Below, one piece after another: positions 7,245-16,100 of a stretch of 21,887 nucleotides of DNA. Position 1 is the stretch's first letter. Every line of letters begins with the position of its first letter. Location of the stretch: positions 1-21,887 of the forward strand of contig CALARM010000397.1 of assembly GCA_937888925.1 (NCBI GenBank), in the 5' to 3' direction. This stretch comes from an uncultured Synergistia bacterium. Its GTDB lineage: Bacteria; Eremiobacterota; SpSt-956; JAKJGF01. The notes under the pieces are model-generated. The model saw only the letters and a list, made by a program, of their open reading frames with translations. It was not told the origin of the DNA and did not search any database. Position numbers and translations under genes: made by a program.

Positions 7245-7517
7245 TTAAATTAATTTGAAAAATTTCATAATGGCAGGTGCAAACTCCCTGCCCATTGCAA
7301 GCACTGTTACCACAAAAAGCAAAATTCCAAAATATAATGAAAATTTACTTACTATACAACCTTTGCAGGCCTTTACTTCGCCCTGTAGCCCATTAAATTT
7401 CTCACTCAGTTTTTCCACTGCTGTCGATAGCTTGTCAACCGAATTAGTGAAATCTTGCTGGCTGGATATAAACTGATTAAAAATTCGCTCCGGATTTAAT
7501 TCTCCACTTTCACCCAT
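7245..7517 (-). CDS. XhlA/holin-like membrane protein of the lysis cassette
   Basis: This 90-residue protein has a soluble N-terminal coiled coil (residues ~12-45, heptad-like DKLSTAVEKLSEKFNGL), a CKGC pair at 51-54, one membrane helix (about 60-76, SLYFGILLFVVTVLAMG) and a short basic tail. This order matches the XhlA/BhlA group of phage membrane proteins, which act with or as holins to let endolysin reach the wall. It is placed two genes upstream of the endolysin with an AGGTGA site before the ATG. A class III single-helix holin is the main alternative. The tail fibre region upstream ends 15 bp earlier. Confidence 0.7.
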   Translation of the reverse strand: MGESGELNPERIFNQFISSQQDFTNSVDKLSTAVEKLSEKFNGLQGEVKACKGCIVSKFSLYFGILLFVVTVLAMGREFAPAIMKFFKLI

Positions 7518-7532
7518 TGCTTCACCTGCTTT

Positions 7533-8651
7533 CTAATTTATTACTATTCCTCTAATTCCACCTGACGTAAAATCAGAAGTGGAAAAACTATTTATTAATT
7601 CTAAAGTTGTTTTATCATAAATTTCAATGGTATTTGTAGAAATACCGACATAAGTATAAGTCGAAGTTGCTCTATAAAGATATGTGTCATCAGTAGTAAA
7701 AACAGATGAAAGTCCAGAAGCAGAAACAGAAGCAGTAATGCTACCTGTAGCAATATTTACAATTTTAATTATTCCACTTGTAAGAAAATAGATATTTTCT
7801 TCATCACAGGTAAAACTCGAAGGATGAAAACCTGTATAGATTTCTTTTACAAAATTGCCTGAGTAATCGAATAATAGAAACTTTTTACTTGCCCCTGTAG
7901 AACTTATTATATATTGACTATTGGTAGCTATACTACCAAGTGTTTCACCGGGATAAGTTATCCACATACTAACTCTTTCTTTTGTAGTTATGTTCATTCT
8001 AGAAATATAGCCATTTCCAGAAACATATTTTTGGTAAAAATATGTACCGTCTGTATATAATTTTGCGTAAGTTCCAAGTTCACTACTATTTATTACAGTT
8101 TCTATGAAATCTCCACTCAAATTATATTTAAAAATACCACGCTGTTCATTCATTACGTATATATAGTTATTTAAGTAACAAATACCTGAAGGATAAAAAT
8201 AATCCGGAGTAAAATCATCTGTAGAAATAACCCATTGAAAAATCCCATCTATGGTATATTTAGCGATTTTACCTTGTTCACTCCAACTTTTAGAAAATAA
8301 AGCCATATATAAATATTTAGGTATTACTACAGGTCTTACTTTCTTTTTTGTTGACATAGTTGTAACGGTCTGCTCTGGAAGAGTATAGTCTGACTTATCT
8401 GATATATAACGGGCAGACTCATTACCAAAGGGAATAACGATATTTACTGCTGTTCCGTCTGTATATTTCGGTTCAGTTCGTGAAGGGTCTGGAACTTCAG
8501 GAATAAGCTCTCCATTAATTACTACATCATACCTGTAATTTGTTTTACCTTCTCCCACTATCTTACCAAGTTTTACAGTGAGCTTTTTTTGAGCTTCTTC
8601 TTTTGCAAGTCCTATGGAAGTTTTAATCTGTTCTGAAAATGCTTTTGCCAT
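7533..8651 (-). CDS. Tail protein with C-terminal beta-propeller (NHL-like)
   Basis: This 372-residue protein has an N-terminal helix (1-25) and a small beta-barrel-like segment (KLGKIVG...VVINGELIPEVP...AVNIVIPF, about 26-78) of the kind found in tail-tip and phage-baseplate proteins. Residues ~110-372 contain at least five blade-like repeats of aromatic strands (KIAKYTIDGIFQWVIS, GIFKYNLSGDFIETV, FLLFDYSGNFVKEIY, IIKIVNIATGSI, TIEIYDKTTLELI), as in NHL/WD-like propellers. It starts in a TAATG overlap with the upstream hub gene, so the two are translationally coupled and probably stoichiometric. A tail-tip or receptor-binding role is inferred; no enzymatic motif is seen. Confidence 0.6.
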   Translation of the reverse strand: MAKAFSEQIKTSIGLAKEEAQKKLTVKLGKIVGEGKTNYRYDVVINGELIPEVPDPSRTEPKYTDGTAVNIVIPFGNESARYISDKSDYTLPEQTVTTMSTKKKVRPVVIPKYLYMALFSKSWSEQGKIAKYTIDGIFQWVISTDDFTPDYFYPSGICYLNNYIYVMNEQRGIFKYNLSGDFIETVINSSELGTYAKLYTDGTYFYQKYVSGNGYISRMNITTKERVSMWITYPGETLGSIATNSQYIISSTGASKKFLLFDYSGNFVKEIYTGFHPSSFTCDEENIYFLTSGIIKIVNIATGSITASVSASGLSSVFTTDDTYLYRATSTYTYVGISTNTIEIYDKTTLELINSFSTSDFTSGGIRGIVIN

Positions 8652-9442
8652 TATTCTTCATCCTCACGAATTTCAAAATACCATCTCGTTTCAGGTCTTG
8701 GCTCTGCACCTTTTAATTCTATTGCCTGTATTCGCTCTATTTCGTCTATAAAATTATGAGTATCAATTATCTCACACCAGTCACCGAGTTTTGCAGTAAA
8801 AACCGGTGGAACTGAAGCAGAGATACTTAAATTTTTCGTAGAGTCGTATATAAAGTGATCTGCAAGGAGTCTTGCCTGTTCCACATTTTCAATATACGGA
8901 CTGACGAATATATCAGGAGAAGCTCTCTCACCGTTCCGCAAATCATCTCTATGGTAAGTATCTATTCTTGCTTCATTTATACCTTCTGCCAAAACTACCT
9001 GGTGAGAAAACCACTGAGTTTCCTTTTCTTCATCTTCTGAATTTGTGATTTCATCTGCTATTACGTCACCTTCTGACGATTGAAGAATTTCCTCCACTTT
9101 CTCTACTTCTGCTAGAGTTGAAGGAGCAGGAGGAGGAGGAGGGGCAGAATATCCCTGATACATAACCATCCCGTTTTGAATATTTGGTTTATAAAGAGAA
9201 CGTCTATAAAACCCCACTCCATACCATTCTTCAGTAGTTACCTGATAGTTACAATTAATTCCGGTACAGGTAATAGTTCCATCTGACTCTGTAGCATCTC
9301 CAATAGTACTGCCTTTTGAAAGTCCTGAAACCCTTACGGAACTTTTAACCGCTTTTTCTCCGAAAGATACAGGAATAGAACCTGTAAAAACAGGCATTAC
9401 TCCTCCAGGGTCTGGACTTGAAACTGCAATAGGACTTCCCAT
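8651..9442 (-). CDS. Tail hub, C-terminal part
   Basis: This 263-residue protein contains, at ~170-250, a pattern typical of the last domain of phage tail hubs (gpD/gp27-like): ENVEQARLLADHFIYDS, then SASVPPVFTAKLGDWCEI and a final DEIERIQAIELKG strand. Residues 1-95 are beta-rich with a serine/glycine start. A proline hinge PPPPPAP (101-107) and an acidic segment (110-142) separate the halves; the hinge is encoded by a GGA-type triplet run at about 9128-9142. Its ATG overlaps the stop of the upstream hub gene (TAATG), and its stop overlaps the next start in the same way. I read it as the second half of a hub that other phages encode as one protein. Confidence 0.6.
   Translation of the reverse strand: MGSPIAVSSPDPGGVMPVFTGSIPVSFGEKAVKSSVRVSGLSKGSTIGDATESDGTITCTGINCNYQVTTEEWYGVGFYRRSLYKPNIQNGMVMYQGYSAPPPPPAPSTLAEVEKVEEILQSSEGDVIADEITNSEDEEKETQWFSHQVVLAEGINEARIDTYHRDDLRNGERASPDIFVSPYIENVEQARLLADHFIYDSTKNLSISASVPPVFTAKLGDWCEIIDTHNFIDEIERIQAIELKGAEPRPETRWYFEIREDEE
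9128..9142. repeat. GGA triplet run encoding a poly-proline hinge
   Basis: The plus strand reads gg aggaggaggaggggc, the complement of CC(T/C) codons for five consecutive prolines in the hub C-terminal protein. Its length may vary by slippage in whole codons. Confidence 0.6.
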
Positions 9443-10830
9443 TATTCCGTTACCTCTTCTTCTACTGTAATGAGTCTGGAATATCTCTGAACTATTTTTT
9501 TATTTATCCTGAGAACCTGACTGCTTGACTCTTCTGGTTCTCCTCTGAGTATTCTTTCTTTCAATATATATTTTGCTACATCTGGCTTCTCGTAATCTAT
9601 TGGTTTCTTTCTGATAATTAAAGTTAATGTTCCGTTTATAACTTCAATCAACCATTCTGCCGGGATAACTTCAGTTAACTTCTGAATTACTTTTATTCCT
9701 TCTTCGTTTTGACAAGTCACATCTGAACGAACCAAGTAATCAGGAAAATCCAGTATCACCGGGAAATATTCTTTACTCCATTCACTCTGGTCTTTATCAA
9801 CTATTTTCTTACATATATCTTTTATTATTTCGTGACAGGATATAGGCTGTTGAATTATTACAGGAAATCGGGAGTTAATCTTTTGATTTGAAATATATCT
9901 TTTAGTTGCCGAGTCATAAGAAAAAGAAATGCCTTTTAAATATGCCTGTTCGCCATTTACCAGGATTTTCGTAAAACCTGAAATATAATCAGGTTTGGTA
10001 AGATTACTGCTCTGAAATACAGTATAATAATCTTCTCCGTCAATGGTTTCTTTTGAACTCGCTACAGGCAAAAGGGTTTCTTCAACGCAATAAGTTTCAA
10101 GGTCAATTTTATTGAAAAGATATTCTGTTATTTCATCTCTCCCGGAAATGGTTATTTTCTTACCAGGGGGAGTTCTGGCGGTTATAACCAGACGTGGAAA
10201 ATCTGATATAATACCTGTGAGAGTATTAGCATAGACGGATTGCCATTTTAAGCGAAGGTATTTTCTTGTTTCCCTTCGTGGAGAATATTTACCCTCTTTA
10301 AATAGTCCACCGAAAAGAGCGTTATCCGGGTCAGTAAATTCTCTATTCCAGTTATCAAGCGTTAAGTTCCACTTTATTCCTCCGTTTATTGCTGATTTGC
10401 AATAAGGGGCAATTAGATATTTTTGAGGTATTTCTATCTCAGAAGGAGATAGTTCAGGAACTTGGATAAATGCTCTTATTCTGAACCGAGAATAATATTC
10501 TTCCGGGAGAGGGGCTTTTATAGTTCTGGTTTGATAACCTCCTTCTATGCTTACAGAAGGATTGAAAGAAGCAAAATATTCAGTATATGACTCAATACTC
10601 CCTCCATCTTCTGCGAGGGTAGAGGTTTTAAAACTGTCTATAACTTCATAATATCCTTTAATTTTTGGAAAACCTGAGTTTGGAATAGAAAAAGAAATCT
10701 CATAATAACCCTTCTCATTACTGCAAAGGTCATAACCCGGGATAACTTCATAATATCCCTGGTGAGGAAGTTCTAAGTCATATCCTTCTACTACTTCGTA
10801 ATATCCTATAGTCCTCTCAAGTTCTTCCAT
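9442..10830 (-). CDS. Tail hub, N-terminal part, with GYYE tandem repeats
   Basis: This is a 462-residue protein. Residues 9-62 are an unusual tandem repeat with GYYE at 9-12, 25-28, 41-44 and 59-62, and GYDL after the first two. Residues ~140-460 resemble tail hub / late-control-D proteins: IKWNLTLDNWNREFTDP, a strand with ARTPPGKKITISGRDEITEYL, and VIQKLTEVIPAEWLIEVINGTLTLIIRKKP. Such proteins form the trimeric hub at the tail tip that tube and fibres attach to. It follows the 474-aa structural gene via a 39-aa peptide whose frame overlaps its start by 25 bp, and it is coupled by TAATG to the downstream hub half. The fold assignment is by pattern only. Confidence 0.62.
   Translation of the reverse strand: MEELERTIGYYEVVEGYDLELPHQGYYEVIPGYDLCSNEKGYYEISFSIPNSGFPKIKGYYEVIDSFKTSTLAEDGGSIESYTEYFASFNPSVSIEGGYQTRTIKAPLPEEYYSRFRIRAFIQVPELSPSEIEIPQKYLIAPYCKSAINGGIKWNLTLDNWNREFTDPDNALFGGLFKEGKYSPRRETRKYLRLKWQSVYANTLTGIISDFPRLVITARTPPGKKITISGRDEITEYLFNKIDLETYCVEETLLPVASSKETIDGEDYYTVFQSSNLTKPDYISGFTKILVNGEQAYLKGISFSYDSATKRYISNQKINSRFPVIIQQPISCHEIIKDICKKIVDKDQSEWSKEYFPVILDFPDYLVRSDVTCQNEEGIKVIQKLTEVIPAEWLIEVINGTLTLIIRKKPIDYEKPDVAKYILKERILRGEPEESSSQVLRINKKIVQRYSRLITVEEEVTE
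10645..10806 (-). repeat. Coding tandem repeat, GYYE-V/I-x-x-GYDL, about 16 residues per unit
   Basis: Four GYYE motifs are spaced 16, 16 and 18 residues. On the plus strand the matching DNA is a recurring cttcataatatcc-type motif. It lies at the extreme N-terminus of the hub gene. Confidence 0.85.
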
Positions 10831-10925
10831 CTTTCCCTTTTTTCTCTTTCTTCTGTTATAGAGTATTTACCATGGTAATATCCGGCAATAGCAGTACATA
10901 TTAAAGAAACTATAAATAAAATCAT
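10806..10925 (-). CDS. 39-aa single-helix membrane peptide
   Basis: A short frame from ATG (10923-10925, sharing its A with the stop of the 474-aa gene, TAATG) to TAG (10806-10808). The product starts MILFIVSLICTAIAGYYHGK and ends RERWKNLRGL: a hydrophobic helix of about 15 residues followed by a strongly charged tail. It overlaps the hub gene start by 25 bp in a different frame. Placement and coupling suggest it is translated. A second small membrane peptide away from the lysis cassette is odd, and it might serve as an antiholin, an exclusion factor or a tail-tip peptide. The function is unknown. Confidence 0.5.
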   Translation of the reverse strand: MILFIVSLICTAIAGYYHGKYSITEEREKRERWKNLRGL

Positions 10926-12349
10926 TAAGCTGTTTCCCTTGCGTAAATCTCAAAATATCTTTTACCTCCACTCCCATCTTGACCGAATGGAGGGATAACT
11001 TTTAACCAGAAGGCTTCTACTTCTCCGTTTAAAATATCACCTAAAAGGCAATCATTATTTTCATAAGTTCCGGGAGAACCAGAACTATCCAGAGCGAACC
11101 AGAACCATTTTAAATCTTCAGAGATTGTAAAACTTACAGACTGAGTCACAAGGGCAGTAGTATCAAAACTAAACTCACAACCTTCGAGGATAGTGGTATA
11201 TTTTTTTATTGCATCACAGGTAATACTTATTGCGATACCTCCATCTATTTTTACGAAAAGAGGCACACCTGTTCCCTGTCTGCAAGTCCACACCACTGAA
11301 CCATCTGAAACAGTACTTCCGGGAGTCGTGGGAAAAGTCGGTTCAGTTTCTCCGGTAGTTCCTCCGGTAGTAGCTTCATAATAGAAGCCATTTAAAGAAG
11401 TAGGCTCACAGTAAGCACCTTCAGAAAATAAAGTTTCAGCCCCCCATGTAGCACTCGCCACGTGATGAAATGTAAGAGTATGAGTTCCCGGTTGAGGATT
11501 TTTATAATAGTATTCTATTGCAAGTGACTCTCCAGAGGAAAGAGGATCAGTTTTAAAGGCAAAAATACCCATATTTGAATATTCAGCGTCAGCGTCAGAT
11601 ATAGAGAGATAACTACTTCCATTTTTCCGGTAATAGTTTGAAGGTTTCCCGTAAAGACAACTTTTAGGTAACTGATATACGGAGTCATAATATCCTACGT
11701 CTGCCACTGCCTGAGTAGTAACACCAGAACAGGTCACTTTCACATCATACATATAAAGCCCGTTTATTTCATTTCTTTCTGCAAGACCTTCCAGAGAACC
11801 AAAGAAAATTCTTCCGTCTACCGTAAAGCCAGAAGTTCCGTCTGAAAAATCTACAGGCATAGAGGTATAAGCAGTTCCATTCCAGTAAGTAAGAGTAAGA
11901 CCTGAGTAATCACCTGCTGTAAGAATTTCCAAATAAACAGCAAAATAAAGTTCATTCATTAGAAAGTGGAATTCTTCTGAAGAGGTAGCCATGAAAGATA
12001 TATTACCTGTATCGTATGCGGTGTAAGTAGTACCTGATTTTCTATAGAATTTATCTCTATTCTGAAGTTTAGTTGCTACTGCGTCAGCGTGTTCTTTTAC
12101 CACAGAAGTAACCTGAAGAGTTCCTCCGGTTGTTCTACGGATAATATTAAAAAACGACACTGGTAAATCTATAAAATTATCTTTAAGACCAGGGAAGAAT
12201 TCTATATCGACAGATTTTAAATCTCCAGAAACTTTGTTGTTTTTTACACCGAGTTTCTTTTCTATTTTCTCTGTTTGTTTTGTTCCTCCGAGTATAAGGG
12301 AAGTTATTACTGTTGTAAGGTCTGTATTTACTAACTGCATATTAGCCAT
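10925..12349 (-). CDS. Tail structural protein, distal-tail candidate, with inserted Ig-like module
   Basis: This 474-residue protein is almost entirely beta-rich, without membrane segments or enzymatic motifs. The N-terminus (MANMQLVNTDLTTVITSLIL) is followed by repeated short strands with aromatic ends (TLTYWNGTAYTSMPVDF, SLAIEYYYKNPQPGTHTLTF). Residues 301-358 form a module with a Trp at each end that matches one inside the first tail tube protein (see the repeat entry). The C-terminus (VEAFWLKVIPPFGQDGSGGKRYFEIYARE) looks like a terminal sandwich strand pair. Its place between the tape measure region and the hub genes fits a distal tail or tail-tip adaptor, but a role as wall-associated tail decoration is equally compatible. 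Confidence 0.6.
   Translation of the reverse strand: MANMQLVNTDLTTVITSLILGGTKQTEKIEKKLGVKNNKVSGDLKSVDIEFFPGLKDNFIDLPVSFFNIIRRTTGGTLQVTSVVKEHADAVATKLQNRDKFYRKSGTTYTAYDTGNISFMATSSEEFHFLMNELYFAVYLEILTAGDYSGLTLTYWNGTAYTSMPVDFSDGTSGFTVDGRIFFGSLEGLAERNEINGLYMYDVKVTCSGVTTQAVADVGYYDSVYQLPKSCLYGKPSNYYRKNGSSYLSISDADAEYSNMGIFAFKTDPLSSGESLAIEYYYKNPQPGTHTLTFHHVASATWGAETLFSEGAYCEPTSLNGFYYEATTGGTTGETEPTFPTTPGSTVSDGSVVWTCRQGTGVPLFVKIDGGIAISITCDAIKKYTTILEGCEFSFDTTALVTQSVSFTISEDLKWFWFALDSSGSPGTYENNDCLLGDILNGEVEAFWLKVIPPFGQDGSGGKRYFEIYARETA
11276..11449 (-). repeat. Ig-like module shared with the first tail tube protein
   Basis: Residues 301-358 of the 474-aa protein: CEPTSLNGFYY, ETEPTFPTT and VSDGSVVWT align in order with MQPTTLNGKLY, TVEPTWNLT and TTDGTAVWT in the protein encoded at 18325-19275 (its residues 104-158, DNA 18802-18966). 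The similarity is at protein level. Confidence 0.75.
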
Positions 12350-12351
12350 AT

Positions 12352-12555
12352 TTATTCACCCTTTACCGAGAATTTTATTTCAAAGTTATTTATTTTATTC
12401 AGAGTGGTTTGCATTTCCGCTATATCCTGCTTTAGTTCATCAAGCAAATCGTTATATTCTGCAATATTGCTCACTATTTTTACAGGAACTAAAACCGGAA
12501 TTTCCGTCATAACTGGTTCTGCAAATTTCAGATTTTTCTGTGCTAAAAGACTCAT
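12352..12555 (-). CDS. Small 67-aa tail-region protein, unknown
   Basis: An acidic-to-neutral 67-residue protein: an N-terminal part (MSLLAQKNLKFAEPVMTEIPVLVPVKIV), then a helical stretch with heptad-like spacing (YNDLLDELKQDIAEMQTTLNKINN), then a short strand. It has a GAGGA site before the ATG and ends 2 bp before the next start. It is unrecognised. The coiled-coil centre and position suggest an accessory tail-tip or chaperone role, but nothing confirms it. Confidence 0.6.
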   Translation of the reverse strand: MSLLAQKNLKFAEPVMTEIPVLVPVKIVSNIAEYNDLLDELKQDIAEMQTTLNKINNFEIKFSVKGE

Positions 12556-12570
12556 AATATTATCCTCGCT

Positions 12571-12975
12571 TTATTTTATTTTCATACGGATTGTATAGAT
12601 ACAATATTCACTTCCGGGAATAAATTTAAAATCAGGTTTTGGAGTAATATAAACCGTATAAGTTATTTTATTATCTCCATCATAGTAAAGAACTGGTAAA
12701 CCTGCCTTTACTTTTGCCTGTATTATTTTTCTATCTTCTGGAGAAAGATGATCACCGGATATATAGAGTTCTGCCCCTGTTTCAGTTTTAGGAGATACAT
12801 GGGGAGTATATACCGGAGGAAGTTCGTTACCATCGTCATCATAACTTCCACAGGAAACCACCATTTCATCTTCACCCTGTAAGACCGGTTCAGGACTCCA
12901 GTCAGTTACATTATCGAAAATTACTTCATTCGTTCCATCTTCATCTTTTATCCAGAAATCTTCAAGCTCTGCCAT
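12571..12975 (-). CDS. Tail-region beta protein, unknown
   Basis: This is a 134-residue acidic protein, MAELEDFWIKDEDGTNEVIF onward, with alternating strands and a closing strand IPGSEYCIYTIRMKIK. Its ATG overlaps the stop of the 51-aa gene upstream (TAATG). The organisation, a short beta-rich protein right after the tape measure module, is common for tail-tip subunits, but I cannot match it to a named family. Confidence 0.55.
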   Translation of the reverse strand: MAELEDFWIKDEDGTNEVIFDNVTDWSPEPVLQGEDEMVVSCGSYDDDGNELPPVYTPHVSPKTETGAELYISGDHLSPEDRKIIQAKVKAGLPVLYYDGDNKITYTVYITPKPDFKFIPGSEYCIYTIRMKIK

Positions 12976-13130
12976 TACCTACTATCTCCTATACTGGTAT
13001 CGTAGAAAATTCTTTTTCTTAATTGTTCCTGTTCTAATAGTTCATTATTCTTCCTGATGAGTTCTGATAATTTTTCAATCCTTTCTCTATCTTCATCTGT
13101 AAATTTTATTTCTATTTTTAAAATATCCAT
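12975..13130 (-). CDS. 51-aa charged helical protein, coupled to the tape measure gene
   Basis: This frame starts at the ATG sharing its A with the tape measure stop (GCTTAATG) and ends at a TAA whose last A starts the next gene (TAATG), so it is coupled at both ends. The product begins MDILKIEIKFTDEDRERIEK and continues as a charged helix with heptad-like leucines (LSELIRKNNELLEQEQLRKR). Its DNA fills exactly the gap between two established genes, which supports it being real. The function is unknown. Confidence 0.6.
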   Translation of the reverse strand: MDILKIEIKFTDEDRERIEKLSELIRKNNELLEQEQLRKRIFYDTSIGDSR

Positions 13131-16100
13131 TAAGCCCACTCTCCATATTTTAAAGAATTATTTGTCAGACCTTCAGCGTACATCTGCGTCTGACTGGAGG
13201 CGTTCATAGTTTTCCCTCCGACATTAATATTATAGTTTATCTCAGTTTTACTACCTGCACCGTTATAACCAAAAGTGTTAGAAGAAGCAGGAACGTTATA
13301 AGTTTGACCTGGTGTATTTCCTACTGGATAAGTGTTGCCAGGCATATTGCCCTGATTACCTGTCCCTTTATTACCTCTAATTGGATAAGTATTATTACCA
13401 GGCATATTCCCTTGATTTCCTGTACCTGTATTTTTAGTTCCATAAAATTTCTTTTGGAATTCCTCATATTCTCCAAAGGACATTACCCCGATTTCTCCTA
13501 ATTTTGCAAATTCTTCTGCAATCGGCTTGGAATATTCCTGATTTTTTTCAAATAAAGTTTTGTTATCAATAGGTTGATTATTTCCGGTATTATTTTCTGA
13601 AGAGGGGGTATTACCGGTATGAGTGTTATTTCCATTACCATCTCCTGAGTCAGAAGAGTCTAAAATAGATTGTTTCAGGTTTTTTATAGTGGTTAATTTC
13701 TGGATAGTAGTATCAAGGGAAGTGTTATACTCATTTTGAAAACCAAGAGTCGCTTTTGTTATATCTCTTTCCTCTGCCTTAAGGCGGTTCATTTCAGATT
13801 GTTTTTTCGTTTTTTCTTCTTCAAGGGCTTTTTGTTTATCTTGCTCTCTTTTTATTCCCTTCATGGCTTCGGTATAACTTCCGAGAGGTTTAAATCCAGA
13901 GGCCATTTGAAGGTCTGCACCGGGTAACATAGTAAGACCTGCATTTATTCCCATTCCTTCTTCAAGTTCTTTTTCTCTGTCTTTTGAAGCCTGAATTTCT
14001 GCATCAAGGGCTTTAATTTCATCGGCAGTCTTTTTTATCTCGTCTCTTTTCTGTTTCTCTTTATCAAGGAAATCCTGAAATACTGTCTGAGTGATATTTT
14101 TTTCTTCTTCTGCTACGAGTTTTGATATAGTGGTCTGTTCTACTCCTGCTTGCTTATAGTCAGTAATTTTTTTCTGAAGAGCAGTTTCCATCTCTTTCTT
14201 TTTCAGTTCTTCTACCTGCTTGAAATTCTCCAGGTCTTTTTTATAAAGTTCATGAAGGGCATTATTTGCCTGTTCTTCTGCTATTTTAGCATCTCCACCG
14301 GAGGCAATTATTATATCTTTCCTCCGGTTCACCAATTCTACCGTCATATCATACTCTCTTTTAGCAGAGTCTATTTTGACCTGAAGGATTTCTTTTTCTA
14401 CTTGAAGAATTTTTTCAAGTTTTTGCTGTTCCTGTTTTGCTTTTTTATCAGCGAATTCTTTATCTATTTCAGCTATCTTTGAATTCTTCCATTCGGTTAT
14501 TTCAATTTCAGTAAGGTTTCTATCCCTCATATCCTGAACCTGAATGTCAAGGAGTTTTATTTTTGACTCCCTGAGTTTTCCCTGACTTTCAAGTTCTGAA
14601 GCCTGAGTCTGTATTTTCCTTTTTTGCCTTTCAGTTTCTTCTTTCTCTTCTTCCTGAAATGCTTTTTTTCTAGCTTTTTCTGCTTCGTTTCTTATTTTCT
14701 TTTGTCCGTCTGAGTATTCTTTTTCAATAGATAACCAGAGTTCACAATTACTTTCAATCGTTATACCCTGTTCCTGTTCGTATATTTTTATAGAGTCAAG
14801 ATATTGTTTTTGTGAGATTTCACCATCCTGAAGAGAGATTTTTAAATCCTTTATGAAATTCTGCCAGTTATTCTTTTGAGAGCTTAAACTATCTTTTACT
14901 GCTTTATCCGAGTCTTTAGCTATTTTATCCCGTAGGTCTTGAATTTCTTTCTCTACGGAAAGACCCTGCATCTCTGTAAGAGCATAAGAATTATAATAAC
15001 TCTGAAGATTTGCAATCTGCTGTTCGTAGTTCTGTTTTTTCGTTTCCGTTAAAAGGTTCTGCCTTCTAATTTCTTCATTTACTTCTGTGTCGGTTTGACG
15101 ACTTCCGGGATTTCTTCCTTCAGAGGCATCGGATTTATCCTGATAACCTTTTACAGCATTATATATCTCGCCCTTTTCTTCTCTGAGTTTATCAATTATA
15201 TCCTGTTCATTCTGGACATTTTTTCTCTGAGCTTCATACTGCTGTCTATATTTTTCTTTCTCTGCCCCTGTAGCATTATTCATAGCTACGATTAATTCAT
15301 TCTGCTTTTTTATCGCATCTTCTTTAATCCTCTGACGGGCTATCTCTTCAGTGGCAAGAGCTTTTACGATAGCATTTAGTTTTTCCTCTCCATCTTTCTG
15401 TTGAAGGATATTTTCTATCCCTTCTTTTTGGACTTTATTAAATGCTTCCTGTCCGCTTTTTACTTCCGGGAAAATTTCTTTTAATTTTTGTAGAGCTTCT
15501 CCCATAGCATCATAGGCATTACTTTTATCTTGTTCTTCCAGTTCTTCTCTGAGATTGTTATAATAGATAGTTCTCCTGATAAGTTCTTCTATTGCCACTA
15601 TAGCACCAGTAATAGCTATAATCGGGAGAGCAGGGGCAATTAAGGCAATAGAGGAAAGAAGGGAAGGAATTATAACTGCACCTATATTACCTATGACTAC
15701 ACCAAGAGATGTCATCATAGCAGTAAATCCACCACAGGAGGCAGTAATAGAAATTATAGAAGAAACTACAGAAAGACCTATTGCACCTATACCGGCTAAA
15801 GAACCCACGACAAGGGTTGTCCCTCCTGCAAGTAATCCGAGTGCTACAATAGTCTTTTTCATTTCCGGTGACATTTCTCTTAAAGTTTTAACGAAACCAG
15901 TTGCCATTTTAACTGCATCTTTAGCTATTGGCATAAGCTCATTACCGAGTTTTTCCTTAAGTCCGGTTATTTCACCACGAAGATTTGACATCTGATTATT
16001 AAAATTTTGAGCAGTATCTTTCAAGGAAGTACCAAACCGGTCAGACATTATTTTAGTCAGACCTTCCATTACAGCTTTTGTTTCTTCAGTCTTATTCTTG

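Noticed and set aside
14150..14482. 110-residue open frame on the plus strand with many hydrophobic residues
   Set aside because: It lies antisense inside the tape measure gene, whose frame is continuous. Its Phe/Leu/Ile richness is what Lys/Glu-rich coiled coil gives on the opposite strand.
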